A stretch of DNA of 33,917 nucleotides from an uncultured Bacteroides sp. (GCA_949288715.1 CASELH010000028.1:1-33917); one strand, 5' to 3'; shown: positions 1 through 9,231, numbered from the stretch's first letter. Notes: generated by a model from the letters alone, not told the origin. Program-made: numbers and translations.

Positions 1-480
<480 letters not shown>

Positions 481-503
481 TAAAAAACGGAGCTGTGACT
501 GTC

Positions 504-758
504 ATGGAAAAGCTGCATCTTAGTATCGTATCTCCCGAGAAAGCCATTTTCGATGGCGAGGTAGAGCGGGTCACCCTGCCCGGTGTGCAAGGCTCGTTCT
601 CCATACTGCCCCATCATGCGCCTATCATTTCGGCGCTGGGAAGCGGCACGCTGTCTTATGTGGCGGAGGCGGAAGAACATACGGTTGACATTCGAAGCGG
701 TTTCGTGGAAATGAACAATAACGATGCCTCCGTGTGCGTGGAGACATCGGCAGAGTGA
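504..758 (+). CDS. atpC: F1Fo ATP synthase subunit epsilon, short form
   Basis: Epsilon is part of the central stalk and couples rotation between F1 and the c ring. The 84-residue product starts MEKLHLSIVSPEKAIFDGEV and contains VTLPGVQGSFSILPHHAPIISALGSG in two adjoining blocks, the N-terminal beta-sandwich domain. ATG 504 is preferred to the in-frame GTG at 495 because GGAG at 489-492 is only 2 bases from the GTG but 11 from the ATG. Typical epsilon subunits are about 130-140 residues and carry a C-terminal helical hairpin that can inhibit ATP hydrolysis. Here the protein stops at the end of the sandwich domain. From family knowledge, short epsilon subunits are normal in Bacteroides, so this is probably not a truncation. 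Confidence 0.95.
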   Translation: MEKLHLSIVSPEKAIFDGEVERVTLPGVQGSFSILPHHAPIISALGSGTLSYVAEAEEHTVDIRSGFVEMNNNDASVCVETSAE

Positions 759-771
759 CGAGGCGGCGCGT

Positions 772-1182
772 ATGGAGAGTAGCAGACGGACATACTTGGT
801 GCAGACGGCCTTCCTGACCCTCGCAATGGGCGGGTTGCTGGCCTGGGTTTTCGCAAGCTGGTTGCCCGAGCGCTATTTTGCCGGTTATCCGCTGGTTGCT
901 GTCTACTTTTACGTCATGGGCATCATTACGACGGCCATGACGGAGCGGGGCAATCGGGACTCGTCCGCCGGAAGGCCGCAAAGGCAGGTGCAGGCATTCT
1001 TGGCCGTGCATGTGGTGCGTTTGCTGGTGTCGGTTATCGTGATGGTGGCCTGCTGCCTGGCCATGAGCAAAGAGGGGGCAATAGCCTTCTTGTGCGCATT
1101 TATGTTGAATTATATCGTATATATGGTTTATGATTCCTGCTACTTCGCCCGTCGGGCCAAAAGGCAGGCATCCGGAAAATAA
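772..1182 (+). CDS. AtpI-like small membrane protein of the atp operon
   Basis: The gene encodes a 136-residue membrane protein between atpC and atpB. Four hydrophobic stretches are visible, at about residues 8-28, 33-55, 72-95 and 102-122, followed by a basic tail (RRAKRQ). No soluble domain is seen. Its size, topology and position match the subunit-I-like genes often found at the start of Fo gene blocks. In other bacteria AtpI helps assemble the c ring or move Mg2+. That role is inferred here from position, since the sequence resemblance is weak. ATG 772 lies 13 bases after the atpC stop; an upstream in-frame TTG-type extension to 724 would overlap atpC and is less likely. atpB follows 6 bases after its stop, so it is co-transcribed. 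Confidence 0.75.
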   Translation: MESSRRTYLVQTAFLTLAMGGLLAWVFASWLPERYFAGYPLVAVYFYVMGIITTAMTERGNRDSSAGRPQRQVQAFLAVHVVRLLVSVIVMVACCLAMSKEGAIAFLCAFMLNYIVYMVYDSCYFARRAKRQASGK

Positions 1183-1188
1183 GAAAGT

Positions 1189-2307
1189 ATGAAGTTGTTG
1201 CAAAATATCATCGTGAACGTGCTGCTGGTAGTGGGGCTTGTGTTGCCTGCCTCCATGCTTGCCCAGGAGAAGCCGACGGCTTTGGGAGAGAAAGGGGCTG
1301 CCTCCTCCATACAATCCCAGGAGGAGGGTGTGGATGTCAAGTCCATCGTCTTCGGGCATATAGGCGATTCCTATGAATGGCATATCACGGATTGGGGCGA
1401 TACGCCTGTTGTCATCCCCCTTCCAGTTATAGTGTATAGCCAGGCCACGGGTTGGCACGTGTTCATGTCGTCCCGGCTGGAGGAGAACGGGGGCACTTAC
1501 CAGGGACTGTCCGTAGCGCCCGCCGGCAGCCCGTATGAGGGCAAGCTGGTGGAGCACGACGCCCAGGGCAATGAGGTGCGCCCCTTCGACATCTCCATCA
1601 CGAAGGTGGTGGCTGCGTTGCTCATCAACAGTGCGCTCTTGCTCTTGATTGTGCTGGGCGTGGCCAGGTGGTATCGCAGGCATTCCCAATGCGACGGCTT
1701 GGCGCCGGGCGGCTTTGTGGGCCTCATGGAGATGTTCATCATGATGATAAACGACGATGTCATCAAGAGCTGCGTAGGGCCCAACTATAGGAAGTTTGCT
1801 CCCTACCTGCTGACGGCCTTCTTCTTCATCTTCATCAACAACCTGATGGGGCTGATACCTTTCTTCCCCGGAGGAGCCAATGTGACGGGCAACATAGCCG
1901 TTACCTTCGTGCTGGCCTTGTGCACTTTCTTGGCCATTAATCTCTTTGGAACGAAGCACTATTGGAAGGACATCTTCTGGCCCGATGTGCCTTGGTGGCT
2001 GAAGGTGCCGGTGCCCATGATGCCGTTCATCGAGCTGTTTGGCATCTTCACCAAGCCCTTTGCCTTGATGATCCGTCTTTTTGCCAACATGCTGGCTGGG
2101 CACATGGCTATGCTGATACTTACTTGCCTTGTCTTTATTTCGGCAAGCATGGGGCCGGCATTGAACGGGTCGCTCACGGTGGCTTCGGTGTTGTTCAACG
2201 TCTTCATGAATGCGTTGGAACTGCTGGTAGCCTTCATCCAGGCCTATGTGTTCACCATGCTGTCGGCCGTGTTTATTGGGCTGGCTCAAGAGCGTAAGGA
2301 AGCGTGA
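1189..2307 (+). CDS. atpB: F1Fo ATP synthase subunit a, with signal peptide and N-terminal extension
   Basis: Subunit a forms the proton half-channels of Fo against the c ring. The 372-residue protein begins with a signal peptide (MKLLQNIIVNVLLVVGLVLP, then ASMLAQ) and about 120 exported residues before the first core membrane helix at about residue 140. The conserved core follows. The essential arginine is R296 in MIRLFANMLAGHM, and the last helices read ALELLVAFIQAYVFTML. E. coli subunit a has about 271 residues, and the extra length is the N-terminal periplasmic part typical of Bacteroidetes. The start ATG follows AAGAAAGT, with no strong Shine-Dalgarno site. atpE begins 60 bases downstream after an AT-rich leader. 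Confidence 0.96.
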   Translation: MKLLQNIIVNVLLVVGLVLPASMLAQEKPTALGEKGAASSIQSQEEGVDVKSIVFGHIGDSYEWHITDWGDTPVVIPLPVIVYSQATGWHVFMSSRLEENGGTYQGLSVAPAGSPYEGKLVEHDAQGNEVRPFDISITKVVAALLINSALLLLIVLGVARWYRRHSQCDGLAPGGFVGLMEMFIMMINDDVIKSCVGPNYRKFAPYLLTAFFFIFINNLMGLIPFFPGGANVTGNIAVTFVLALCTFLAINLFGTKHYWKDIFWPDVPWWLKVPVPMMPFIELFGIFTKPFALMIRLFANMLAGHMAMLILTCLVFISASMGPALNGSLTVASVLFNVFMNALELLVAFIQAYVFTMLSAVFIGLAQERKEA

Positions 2308-2622
<315 letters not shown>

Positions 2623-2640
2623 TATGTAACTCCGCAATTT

Positions 2641-2681
2641 GCAATCCGAGGGTGCCAAGGCTCTTTCGGGTTGCGGATTGC
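2641..2681 (+). promoter_or_regulatory. Intercistronic inverted repeat between atpE and atpF
   Basis: GCAATCCG at 2641-2648 is exactly complementary to CGGATTGC at 2674-2681, enclosing a 25-base loop. No T tract follows, so this is not a typical terminator. It could protect the 3' end of an atpE segment or partially attenuate transcription into atpF. The dyad is directly seen and its function is inferred. Confidence 0.45.
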
Positions 2682-2704
2682 TTAACTTGTTGATTGTATT
2701 AATT

Positions 2705-3208
2705 ATGTCATTGTTAGTACCCGATACAGGCCTGTTGTTTTGGATGCTTCTCTCCTTCGGCATCGTGTTTGTCGTTTTGGCAAAATACGGCTTCCCGGTC
2801 ATCATCCGGATGGTAGAGCAGCGCAAGGCTTACATCGACCAGTCTATAGAGGTAGCTCGTGAGGCCAATGCCAAGCTCGCCAAAATCAAGGAGGAGAGCG
2901 ATGCGGTGATAGCCTCTGCCAACAAAGAGCAAGGCCGCATTTTGCGCGAGGCTATGCAAGAGCGTGATAAAATCATAGCCGAAGCACGCCGGCAGGCTGA
3001 AGCCGCAGCGCAAAAGGAACTGGAGGATGTGAAAAAGCAGATTCAGCAGGAGAAAGAAGAAGCTATCCGCGACATACGCCGCCAGGTTGCCGTCTTGTCC
3101 GTGGACATTGCGGAGAAGGTTATCCGCAAGAACCTCGACGAGGAGCAGGAACAGATGGCGATGATAGACCGTATGCTGGATGAAATGCTGGCAAATAAGA
3201 AAAATTAA
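2705..3208 (+). CDS. atpF: F1Fo ATP synthase subunit b
   Basis: Subunit b is the peripheral stalk that holds the F1 head against subunit a. The 167-residue protein starts [20 protein letters not shown]. One membrane helix spans about residues 8-28, followed by a long charged coiled coil rich in K, E, R and A (about 40-150), as expected. ATG 2705 is chosen over an in-frame TTG at 2639 because the short N-terminus PDTGLLFW is the conserved start and the TTG extension would translate through the c-b hairpin. atpH follows 13 bases after the stop. Single-copy b is usual in this phylum. Confidence 0.95.
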   Translation: MSLLVPDTGLLFWMLLSFGIVFVVLAKYGFPVIIRMVEQRKAYIDQSIEVAREANAKLAKIKEESDAVIASANKEQGRILREAMQERDKIIAEARRQAEAAAQKELEDVKKQIQQEKEEAIRDIRRQVAVLSVDIAEKVIRKNLDEEQEQMAMIDRMLDEMLANKKN

Positions 3209-3221
3209 AACTACGTAGGTC

Positions 3222-3782
3222 ATGGATATAGGAACTATTTCGATGCGGTATGCGAAGGCGTTGATGCAATATGCCAAAGATACAGGGAAGGAAGATGAAC
3301 TGTATCAGGACATGCGTATGTTGTCGCGCAGTCTGGAGAAGTATCCCGACCTGCGGTCGGCGCTCGAAAATCCCCTTCTGTCGATGCGCGAGAAGTTCTC
3401 GCTCATCTGCACGGCAGCAGTGGGCAAGGGCACTGCGGGGCGTGAATTCTCCCGCTTCATCACCCTGCTGTTGAAGATGCGCCGGGAAAACCTTCTGCAA
3501 TACATCAGCCTGAGTTTTCTGGGCCTGTATCGCAATAGCAAGCATATCGGCACGGCGCGGCTGATTACGGCTGTCCCGGTCAGTCGCGAGATGGAGGAAC
3601 GCATCCGCAGCATGTCTTCCTCATTGTTGCATGCCCGTATGGAAATCCAGACAGAGGTAGACCCTGCCATCGAGGGCGGCTTTATCTTTGACATCAACGA
3701 CTACCGCCTGGATGCCAGCATTGCCACCCAATTGAAGAGGGTAAAGCAACAGTTTATAGATAAGAATAGAAGAATAGTTTGA
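3222..3782 (+). CDS. atpH: F1Fo ATP synthase subunit delta
   Basis: Delta (OSCP homologue) joins the peripheral stalk to the top of the F1 head. The 186-residue protein starts [18 protein letters not shown], the conserved first helix, and the C-terminal part contains the family signature [21 protein letters not shown] followed by the final helix [14 protein letters not shown]. The length is normal for the family. The stop TGA at 3780-3782 lies 11 bases before the chosen atpA start, so translation is probably coupled. AtpH diverges faster than the other F1 subunits but the assignment is secure from motif and context. Confidence 0.94.
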   Translation: MDIGTISMRYAKALMQYAKDTGKEDELYQDMRMLSRSLEKYPDLRSALENPLLSMREKFSLICTAAVGKGTAGREFSRFITLLLKMRRENLLQYISLSFLGLYRNSKHIGTARLITAVPVSREMEERIRSMSSSLLHARMEIQTEVDPAIEGGFIFDINDYRLDASIATQLKRVKQQFIDKNRRIV

Positions 3783-3793
3783 ATGTAAGAACT

Positions 3794-5380
3794 ATGTTGA
3801 CAGAGAATATCAAAGTAAGTGAAGTTTCGGAAGTGCTCCGCAGGCAACTGGAGGGCATTGACACTCATATCCAGTTGGATGAGGTAGGCACAGTGCTCCA
3901 GGTGAGCGACGGGGTAGTGCGCATCTATGGTTTGCACAATGCCGAGGCCGGCGAATTGTTGGAATTCGAGAACGGCATCAAGGCCATCGTCATGAACCTG
4001 GAGGAAGACAACGTGGGTGCCGTGCTGTTGGGGCCAACCGACAGGATTAAGGAAGGCTTTACGGTGAAGCGCACCAAGCGCATCGCCTCCATCATGGTGG
4101 GCGAGAATATGCTGGGGCGTGTGATAGACCCCTTGGGCGCCCCGCTCGACGGCAAGGGACTGGTAGAGGGCGATTTGTGCGAAATGCCATTGGACCGCAA
4201 GGCTCCCGGCGTAATCTTCCGCCAGCCGGTAAACCAGCCTCTGCAGACCGGCTTGAAGGCTGTGGACGCCATGATTCCCATCGGGCGTGGTCAGCGTGAG
4301 CTGATTATCGGCGACCGCCAGACAGGCAAGACAGCCATTGCCATCGACACCATCATAAACCAGCGGGCCAACTATGAGGCGGGCGACCCTGTCTATTGCA
4401 TCTATGTGGCCATAGGCCAGAAGGGCTCTACCGTGGCCAGTGTGGTCAACACCTTGCGCCAATATGGGGCAATGGACTACACCGTTGTGGTAGCAGCCAC
4501 GGCGGGCGACCCGGCCGCGCTGCAATACTACGCCCCCTTTGCCGGAGCTGCCATCGGCGAGTACTTCCGCGACACGGGGCGGCATGCACTGGTAGTGTAC
4601 GACGACTTGTCCAAGCAGGCCGTGGCTTACCGCGAAGTGTCGTTGATTCTGCGTCGGCCTTCCGGCCGTGAGGCATACCCGGGCGACATCTTTTACCTGC
4701 ACTCCCGCTTGTTGGAGCGTGCGGCAAAGATTATCAACCAGGAGGAAGTGGCTTGCCAGATGAACGACCTGCCCGAAAGCCTGAAGGGAAAGGTGAAGGG
4801 AGGCGGTTCGCTCACCGCGCTGCCCATCATCGAGACGCAGGCAGGCGACGTGTCGGCCTACATTCCCACGAACGTCATCTCCATTACCGACGGGCAGATA
4901 TTCCTCGACACCAACCTGTTCAACCAAGGCAACCGCCCGGCCATCGATGTGGGTATCTCCGTGAGCCGTGTAGGCGGCAATGCCCAAATCAAGTCCATGA
5001 AGAAAGTGGCCGGAACGCTGAAGATAGACCAGGCACAATATCGCGAGCTGGAGGCTTTCTCCAAGTTCAGCGGCGACATGGACCCCGTCACGGCGCTTAC
5101 CATTGACAAGGGACAGAAGAACACCCGCCTTTTGGTGCAGCCCCAATACTCGCCCATGCCCGTAGAGAAGCAGGTAGCCATCCTGTATTGCGGCACGCAC
5201 GGCTTGCTGAAAGACATTCCGCTGGACAAGGTAAGAGACTTTGAGCGCAGCTTCCTCAGCTACATAGAGCGGGAGCATGCGGAGGATGTATTGGCCGAGC
5301 TGAAGAAGGGCAACATCACCGACGAGATAGGCCGGAAGCTGGAAGAAGCTGCCGCCAACGTGGCAAAACAGTTTGCATGA
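3794..5380 (+). CDS. atpA: F1Fo ATP synthase subunit alpha
   Basis: Alpha forms the non-catalytic half of the F1 hexamer. The 528-residue product has the N-terminal beta-barrel (about 28-95, [17 protein letters not shown]), the P-loop GDRQTGKT at 173-180, the Walker B region [17 protein letters not shown], the conserved [20 protein letters not shown] segment in two parts, and the helical C-terminal domain. ATG 3794 ([11 protein letters not shown]) is preferred. A TTG at 3779 is in frame but would overlap the atpH stop region and add five residues not typical of the family. Its length matches Bacteroides alpha subunits. atpG begins 13 bases after the stop. Confidence 0.97.
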   Translation: MLTENIKVSEVSEVLRRQLEGIDTHIQLDEVGTVLQVSDGVVRIYGLHNAEAGELLEFENGIKAIVMNLEEDNVGAVLLGPTDRIKEGFTVKRTKRIASIMVGENMLGRVIDPLGAPLDGKGLVEGDLCEMPLDRKAPGVIFRQPVNQPLQTGLKAVDAMIPIGRGQRELIIGDRQTGKTAIAIDTIINQRANYEAGDPVYCIYVAIGQKGSTVASVVNTLRQYGAMDYTVVVAATAGDPAALQYYAPFAGAAIGEYFRDTGRHALVVYDDLSKQAVAYREVSLILRRPSGREAYPGDIFYLHSRLLERAAKIINQEEVACQMNDLPESLKGKVKGGGSLTALPIIETQAGDVSAYIPTNVISITDGQIFLDTNLFNQGNRPAIDVGISVSRVGGNAQIKSMKKVAGTLKIDQAQYRELEAFSKFSGDMDPVTALTIDKGQKNTRLLVQPQYSPMPVEKQVAILYCGTHGLLKDIPLDKVRDFERSFLSYIEREHAEDVLAELKKGNITDEIGRKLEEAAANVAKQFA

Positions 5381-5381
5381 C

Positions 5382-5388
5382 AAGGAGG
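5382..5388 (+). promoter_or_regulatory. Strong Shine-Dalgarno site for atpG
   Basis: AAGGAGG lies 5 bases before ATG 5394. This is a textbook match to the 16S anti-Shine-Dalgarno tail and decides the start of atpG over the in-frame TTG at 5373. Such sites are uncommon in Bacteroidetes, where most genes are initiated without them. Confidence 0.7.
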
Positions 5389-5393
5389 AGAGT

Positions 5394-6278
5394 ATGGCTT
5401 CATTAAGGGAAATAAAGAGTAGAATTGCATCCGTCAAAAGCACCCGCCAGATAACTTCGGCCATGAAGATGGTGGCCTCTGCCAAGCTGCACAAGGCTCA
5501 GGGGCGCATAGAGAATATGCTGCCCTACCAGCGCAAGCTGAACGGCATTCTGACCAACTTCCTCAGCACGGACACCTCGATAGAGTCGCCCTACACCGCA
5601 GAGCGGCACGTGGACCGGGTGGCGGTGGTGCCCTTTTCGTCCAACAGCTCCTTGTGTGGCGCCTACAACATGAACGTGGTCAAGCTGCTGGAGGAGGTGC
5701 TGGAGGAATACCGTCCGCTGGGCAAAGAAAACATAGCCATATACCCGGTGGGGAAGAAGGTGGAAGAGGCCGTCCGCCGCATGGGCTACGAGCCGCAAGG
5801 CAGCTACCAGGCGATGGCCGACAAGCCCTCGTATGAAGAAGCCCGCAAGTTGGCCGAGGAGTTGATGGATACCTTTGTGCAGGGTCGCGCCGACCGCGTG
5901 GTGCTGGTGTACCACCACTTCAAGTCGGCGGGGTCGCAAGTGCTGCTGAAGGAAAACTTCCTGCCCATCGACTTGCAGCAAGCCGCAGAGCCTGCTGCCG
6001 CGGATGCCGCGCCGGCTGCTTACGAGAGCGATTACATCGTAGAGCCTGCCGTAGACCGCCTGATGGCGGAACTCCTGCCCAAGGTGCTTTGCCAGAAGAT
6101 TTACACCGTGCTGCTCGACTCCAACGCCTCCGAGCACGCCGCCCGGATGCTGGCCATGCAGACGGCAACCGACAATGCCAACGACTTGATTCAAGACCTG
6201 ACCAAGCAATACAACAAAGGCCGCCAGCAAGCCATCACCAATGAGCTGCTCGACATCATCGGCGGCAGCATGAAGTGA
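5394..6278 (+). CDS. atpG: F1Fo ATP synthase subunit gamma
   Basis: Gamma is the rotor shaft inside the alpha/beta hexamer. The 294-residue protein starts MASLREIKSRIASVKSTRQI and continues TSAMKMVASAKLHKAQ, the conserved N-terminal helix. It ends TKQYNKGRQQAITNELLDII, the conserved C-terminal helix. The central Rossmann-like domain contains an alanine/proline-rich stretch (AAEPAAADAAPAA, about residues 200-212) that looks like a lineage-specific loop. ATG 5394 is supported by AAGGAGG at 5382-5388. It is the last gene of the operon; the next gene on this strand has its own promoter-like sequence. Confidence 0.96.
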   Translation: MASLREIKSRIASVKSTRQITSAMKMVASAKLHKAQGRIENMLPYQRKLNGILTNFLSTDTSIESPYTAERHVDRVAVVPFSSNSSLCGAYNMNVVKLLEEVLEEYRPLGKENIAIYPVGKKVEEAVRRMGYEPQGSYQAMADKPSYEEARKLAEELMDTFVQGRADRVVLVYHHFKSAGSQVLLKENFLPIDLQQAAEPAAADAAPAAYESDYIVEPAVDRLMAELLPKVLCQKIYTVLLDSNASEHAARMLAMQTATDNANDLIQDLTKQYNKGRQQAITNELLDIIGGSMK

Positions 6279-6293
6279 CGCTTGCGCGTCTTC
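6272..6293 (+). other. Small hairpin at the 3' end of atpG
   Basis: GACGC at 6277-6281 pairs with GCGTC at 6286-6290 around a TTGC loop, with an outer GAA/TTC pair beyond a small bulge. It overlaps the atpG stop. Only TTC follows, not a T tract, so it is a poor terminator by itself. It may protect the 3' end of the atp transcript. Confidence 0.35.
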
Positions 6294-6327
6294 ATCCCCT
6301 CTCGAAAGGTAAAAATAGTGTACTTAA

Positions 6328-6415
6328 AGTCGTACCAGGTTCGCTCCTTGTTCGCTTCTATAGCGACGGGAATGGAGCGAACTTGGTACGATTTTGGTAC
6401 GACCATGGTACGACT
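6328..6415. repeat. Inverted repeat plus three 11-bp direct repeats downstream of the atp operon
   Basis: Arms 6330-6347 and 6374-6391 are complementary at 17 of 18 positions, and a smaller TCGCT/AGCGA hairpin (6352-6356, 6362-6366) lies inside the loop. The right arm opens a run of three direct repeats (6383-6393, 6394-6404, 6405-6415), each containing GGTACGA at an exact 11-bp step. The left arm contains the same word in reverse orientation. Four T residues follow the stem at 6392-6395. The arrangement could be an intrinsic terminator, a protein-binding cluster with one helical turn between sites, or a dispersed intergenic repeat. Confidence 0.7.
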
Positions 6416-6459
6416 CGGGTAGGGCAGTGGCATGGATATGGGGAATAGGTAAAAGATGA

Positions 6460-6492
6460 TTACTGAAATATCCGCCGGAATACTTACCTTTG
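6460..6492 (+). promoter_or_regulatory. Candidate Bacteroidetes promoter for the helicase gene
   Basis: TACCTTTG at 6485-6492 matches the TAnnTTTG -7 element exactly, and TTACTG at 6460-6465 sits 19 bases upstream where the weaker -33 element is expected. A start just downstream would give a leader of only about 20 bases before ATG 6517, which also argues against the upstream in-frame starts at 6490 and 6502. Confidence 0.5.
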
Positions 6493-6516
6493 CCTTTCTT
6501 AATGCAACATTTACTT

Positions 6517-8649
6517 ATGAAGCAGAATCCCGAGCTCGCCTTGGCGTGGCAATTCATAGAAAACACAGGCACCCACTTGTTCCTCACCGGCAAGGCCGGC
6601 ACGGGCAAAACCACCTTTTTGCGCCGGCTGAAGACCGAGTGCCCCAAGCGTATGGTGGTGCTGGCCCCCACGGGCATCGCGGCCATCAATGCGGGCGGGG
6701 TGACGATTCACTCGTTTTTCCAGCTGCCCTTTGCCCCCCATGTGCCCAACACGTCTTTTTCCACCGACGGGAAGGCGGCCTACCGCTACCGTTTCAGCCG
6801 GGAGAAAATCAACATTATACGCAGCATGGACCTCTTGGTCATCGACGAAATCAGCATGGTGCGGGCCGACTTGCTCGATGCCGTCGACCAGGTGTTGCGC
6901 CGCTACCGCGACCGCTCGAAGCCCTTCGGCGGCGTGCAGCTGCTCATGATAGGCGACTTGCAACAGCTGGCCCCCGTGGTGAAGGATGAGGAGTGGCTGC
7001 TGCTGGAGCGTTACTACGACACGCCCTACTTCTTCTCCAGCCGCGCCCTGAGGGAGACGGAGTATTGCACCATCGAGCTGACCACCGTGTATCGCCAGCA
7101 GGACACGGCCTTCCTCGACCTGCTGAACCGGGTGCGCGAGAATCGTTGCGACGACCAGACGCTGGCCCGCCTGAACAGCCGCTACGTGCCCGGTTTCTGC
7201 CCCCGCCGCGAAGACGGCTACATCCGCTTGGTGACGCACAACCACCAGGCGCAGCGCATCAACGAGGGCGAGCTGGAGCGCTTGCCCGGCCGCGCCTTCA
7301 CCTTCCGCGCCAAGGTGGAGGGCAAGTTCCCGGAATATGCCTATCCCACTGACGAGGTACTCGTGCTGAAACAGGGCGCGCAGGTGATGTTTGTGAAAAA
7401 CGATTCGTCGGGCGCCCACCGCTATTACAACGGGTTGCTGGGTGAGGTGACCGAGGTGTCCGGCCGTGGCGTGGTGGTGTGTCCGCAGGGTGGCGGCGAG
7501 CCTGTAGTGCTGCAGGAAGAGGTATGGACCAACGCCAAGTATGTGCTGGACGAGGCTACCAAGGAAATCAAGGAAGAGGTGGAAGGCTCCTTCAGCCAGC
7601 TTCCGGTGAAGACTGCGTGGGCCATCACCATTCACAAGAGCCAGGGGCTCACCTTTGAGCATGCCATTATCGACGCGAGCGGCTCTTTTGCCCACGGGCA
7701 GACGTATGTGGCACTGAGCCGTTGCAAGACGTTGGAAGGGTTGGTGCTCGACGCGCCCCTCTCCGCCAAGGCCATTATCAGCGACAGCCAGGTGGACGAG
7801 TTTACCAGCGAAGCGCGCCGTCGGCAGCCCGACGAACGCCGTTTCCGAGCCTTGGAGCAGGCTTACTTCTTGGAGTTGCTGGGCGACTTGTTTGGCTTCT
7901 CCTCCTTGGAACAGGCGCTGCGGCATTATGTGCGCTTGGTGGACGAGCATCTGTATCGCCTCTATCCCAAGCTGTTGGCGCAGTATAAGGAGGAGGCGGA
8001 GCGATTCCATGAGCAGGTGGTGAAGGTGGCCCAAAAGTTTACTTCGCAATACACCCGGCTGGTGGCATCGGCCTCCGATTATGCCGCCGACAGCCACTTG
8101 CAAGAGCGTATCCACCAGGCATCGGCCTACTTTCGCGGGCAGCTCAAGCCTTTGGAGGCCGTGGCCGGCAATGAAGTGAACTCGGACAACAAGGAGTTGA
8201 GGAAGAAACTGCAGGAAGCCATGGACGAGCTGACTCGCCAGCTGAACATGAAGGCCGACTTGCTGGACTATGTCCGGGCCTCAGGCTTCCGCGTGCCCGA
8301 CTACTTGAAGCGGAAAGCCGTGCTCTCCATCAGTGAGGAGGAAGGCAAGGGCAAGACGCCCGACAAACGCGAGCGGAAGAGGCGCGCAGAGGCGGTAGAA
8401 GTCCCCTCGGACATTCTGCACCCGGAGCTGTACAAGAAGTTGGTGGAGTGGCGCCGCGAGGAGGCGTCGCGCCTGGGGCTGCCGGCCTACACGGTGCTTC
8501 AGCAGAAGGCCATATTGGGCATCAGCAACCTGTTGCCCGGCGATGTGTATGCCTTGCTGCGCATCCCTTACCTGGGCAAGAAGAGTGTGGAGAAGTATGG
8601 TGAAGTGCTCTTGCGGCTGGTGGAGGAGTACCGGCAGAAGGAGCGTTAG
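6517..8649 (+). CDS. Pif1-like superfamily 1B helicase with C-terminal HRDC domain
   Basis: The product is a 710-residue ATP-dependent DNA helicase of the Pif1/RecD2-like branch, acting in the cytoplasm on replication, recombination or repair intermediates. Visible motifs are Walker A GKAGTGKT (25-32), motif Ia LAPTGIAAINAGG (49-61), Walker B DLLVIDEISM (105-114), motif III GDLQQLAPVV, and the C-terminal helicase motifs AWAITIHKSQGLTFEHA and YVALSRCKTLEGL. The last 80 residues (about 630-710) resemble an HRDC nucleic-acid-binding domain, with ELYKKLVEWRREEASRLGLP and a helix-hairpin-like ending. Its stop codon overlaps the stop of the convergent gene by 4 bases. The helicase class is secure; the precise substrate is unknown. 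Confidence 0.92.
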   Translation: MKQNPELALAWQFIENTGTHLFLTGKAGTGKTTFLRRLKTECPKRMVVLAPTGIAAINAGGVTIHSFFQLPFAPHVPNTSFSTDGKAAYRYRFSREKINIIRSMDLLVIDEISMVRADLLDAVDQVLRRYRDRSKPFGGVQLLMIGDLQQLAPVVKDEEWLLLERYYDTPYFFSSRALRETEYCTIELTTVYRQQDTAFLDLLNRVRENRCDDQTLARLNSRYVPGFCPRREDGYIRLVTHNHQAQRINEGELERLPGRAFTFRAKVEGKFPEYAYPTDEVLVLKQGAQVMFVKNDSSGAHRYYNGLLGEVTEVSGRGVVVCPQGGGEPVVLQEEVWTNAKYVLDEATKEIKEEVEGSFSQLPVKTAWAITIHKSQGLTFEHAIIDASGSFAHGQTYVALSRCKTLEGLVLDAPLSAKAIISDSQVDEFTSEARRRQPDERRFRALEQAYFLELLGDLFGFSSLEQALRHYVRLVDEHLYRLYPKLLAQYKEEAERFHEQVVKVAQKFTSQYTRLVASASDYAADSHLQERIHQASAYFRGQLKPLEAVAGNEVNSDNKELRKKLQEAMDELTRQLNMKADLLDYVRASGFRVPDYLKRKAVLSISEEEGKGKTPDKRERKRRAEAVEVPSDILHPELYKKLVEWRREEASRLGLPAYTVLQQKAILGISNLLPGDVYALLRIPYLGKKSVEKYGEVLLRLVEEYRQKER

Positions 8650-9209
8650 AAAGGCGTTTTCCGGCCGCGCTGCACTTCTACACGGATGCCGAATGAGCCG
8701 TCTTGCGACTTGAACTCGAAGGCTCCCTTGAAGTTGTTCCTTTCCCACGGCAGGGCGGAGGGGTTGTACACTTTATATCCCTCTTGGTTGTATTCCCCAT
8801 AGGTGTTGAGCCGCCAGCCGTTCTTCAGGCGGAAACTTCCCATTTGCAGGTTATCCAGCGGGTCGCCCAGGCCATACAGGCCCCACGGGCCGTAGTAGCC
8901 CATGCCGTGGCCGGAAAACATGTCGGACAGGCCTTGGGTGTAGATGGCGTCCGTCTGTGGGCGCATCAGGAAGCTGATGTCCTTGCTGGCGTCGGGTATC
9001 TCCAGGGTGAAGCGGGGCAGGGTGGGGACGGCGGTCTTCATCAGCCCGTCCATGTCCAGCAGGAAGCCGTCGTAGCTGCGGACACCTTCGGGCAGGGCGG
9101 CGCCTTCTGCAGAGAGTGCGGGGGTAATGCTGTCTGTGCGCATCTCGCTCTGGGCGTTGGCGGTCCATGTCAGTGCGGCGAGAAAAAGAAAGATGACGAT
9201 AGGTTTCAT
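8646..9209 (-). CDS. Secreted protein of unknown function
   Basis: I do not recognise this 187-residue protein. It has a clear signal peptide (MKPIVIFLFLAALTWTANAQ), which could be cut after the alanine. The mature part is rich in G, Y, N and F, with a GHGMGYYGPWGLYGLGDP stretch and a C-terminal half (SFRLKNGWRLNTYGEYNQEG, then FKGAFEFKSQDGSFGIRVEV) that looks like alternating beta strands. A small outer-membrane or periplasmic beta protein is possible. It is not a lipoprotein, because no lipobox cysteine is present. It lies 47 bases downstream of the response regulator gene on the same strand but has its own -7 element. Its TAA overlaps the helicase TAG in TTAG at 8646-8649. Confidence 0.75.
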   Translation of the reverse strand: MKPIVIFLFLAALTWTANAQSEMRTDSITPALSAEGAALPEGVRSYDGFLLDMDGLMKTAVPTLPRFTLEIPDASKDISFLMRPQTDAIYTQGLSDMFSGHGMGYYGPWGLYGLGDPLDNLQMGSFRLKNGWRLNTYGEYNQEGYKVYNPSALPWERNNFKGAFEFKSQDGSFGIRVEVQRGRKTPF

Positions 9210-9231
9210 AGGCCGGTGTTTTGGTCAGCGG

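Noticed and set aside
625-2289. 554-codon open frame antisense to the atpC-atpB region
   Set aside because: It is histidine- and glutamine-rich, spans three real genes on the other strand and shows no domain; it is a by-product of GC-rich codon use.
3701-5494. 597-codon open frame antisense to atpA
   Set aside because: It mirrors the conserved alpha-subunit gene and has no recognisable motif.
6511-8115. 534-codon open frame antisense to the helicase gene
   Set aside because: It is a shadow of a motif-rich helicase, with no signal peptide, domain or promoter.
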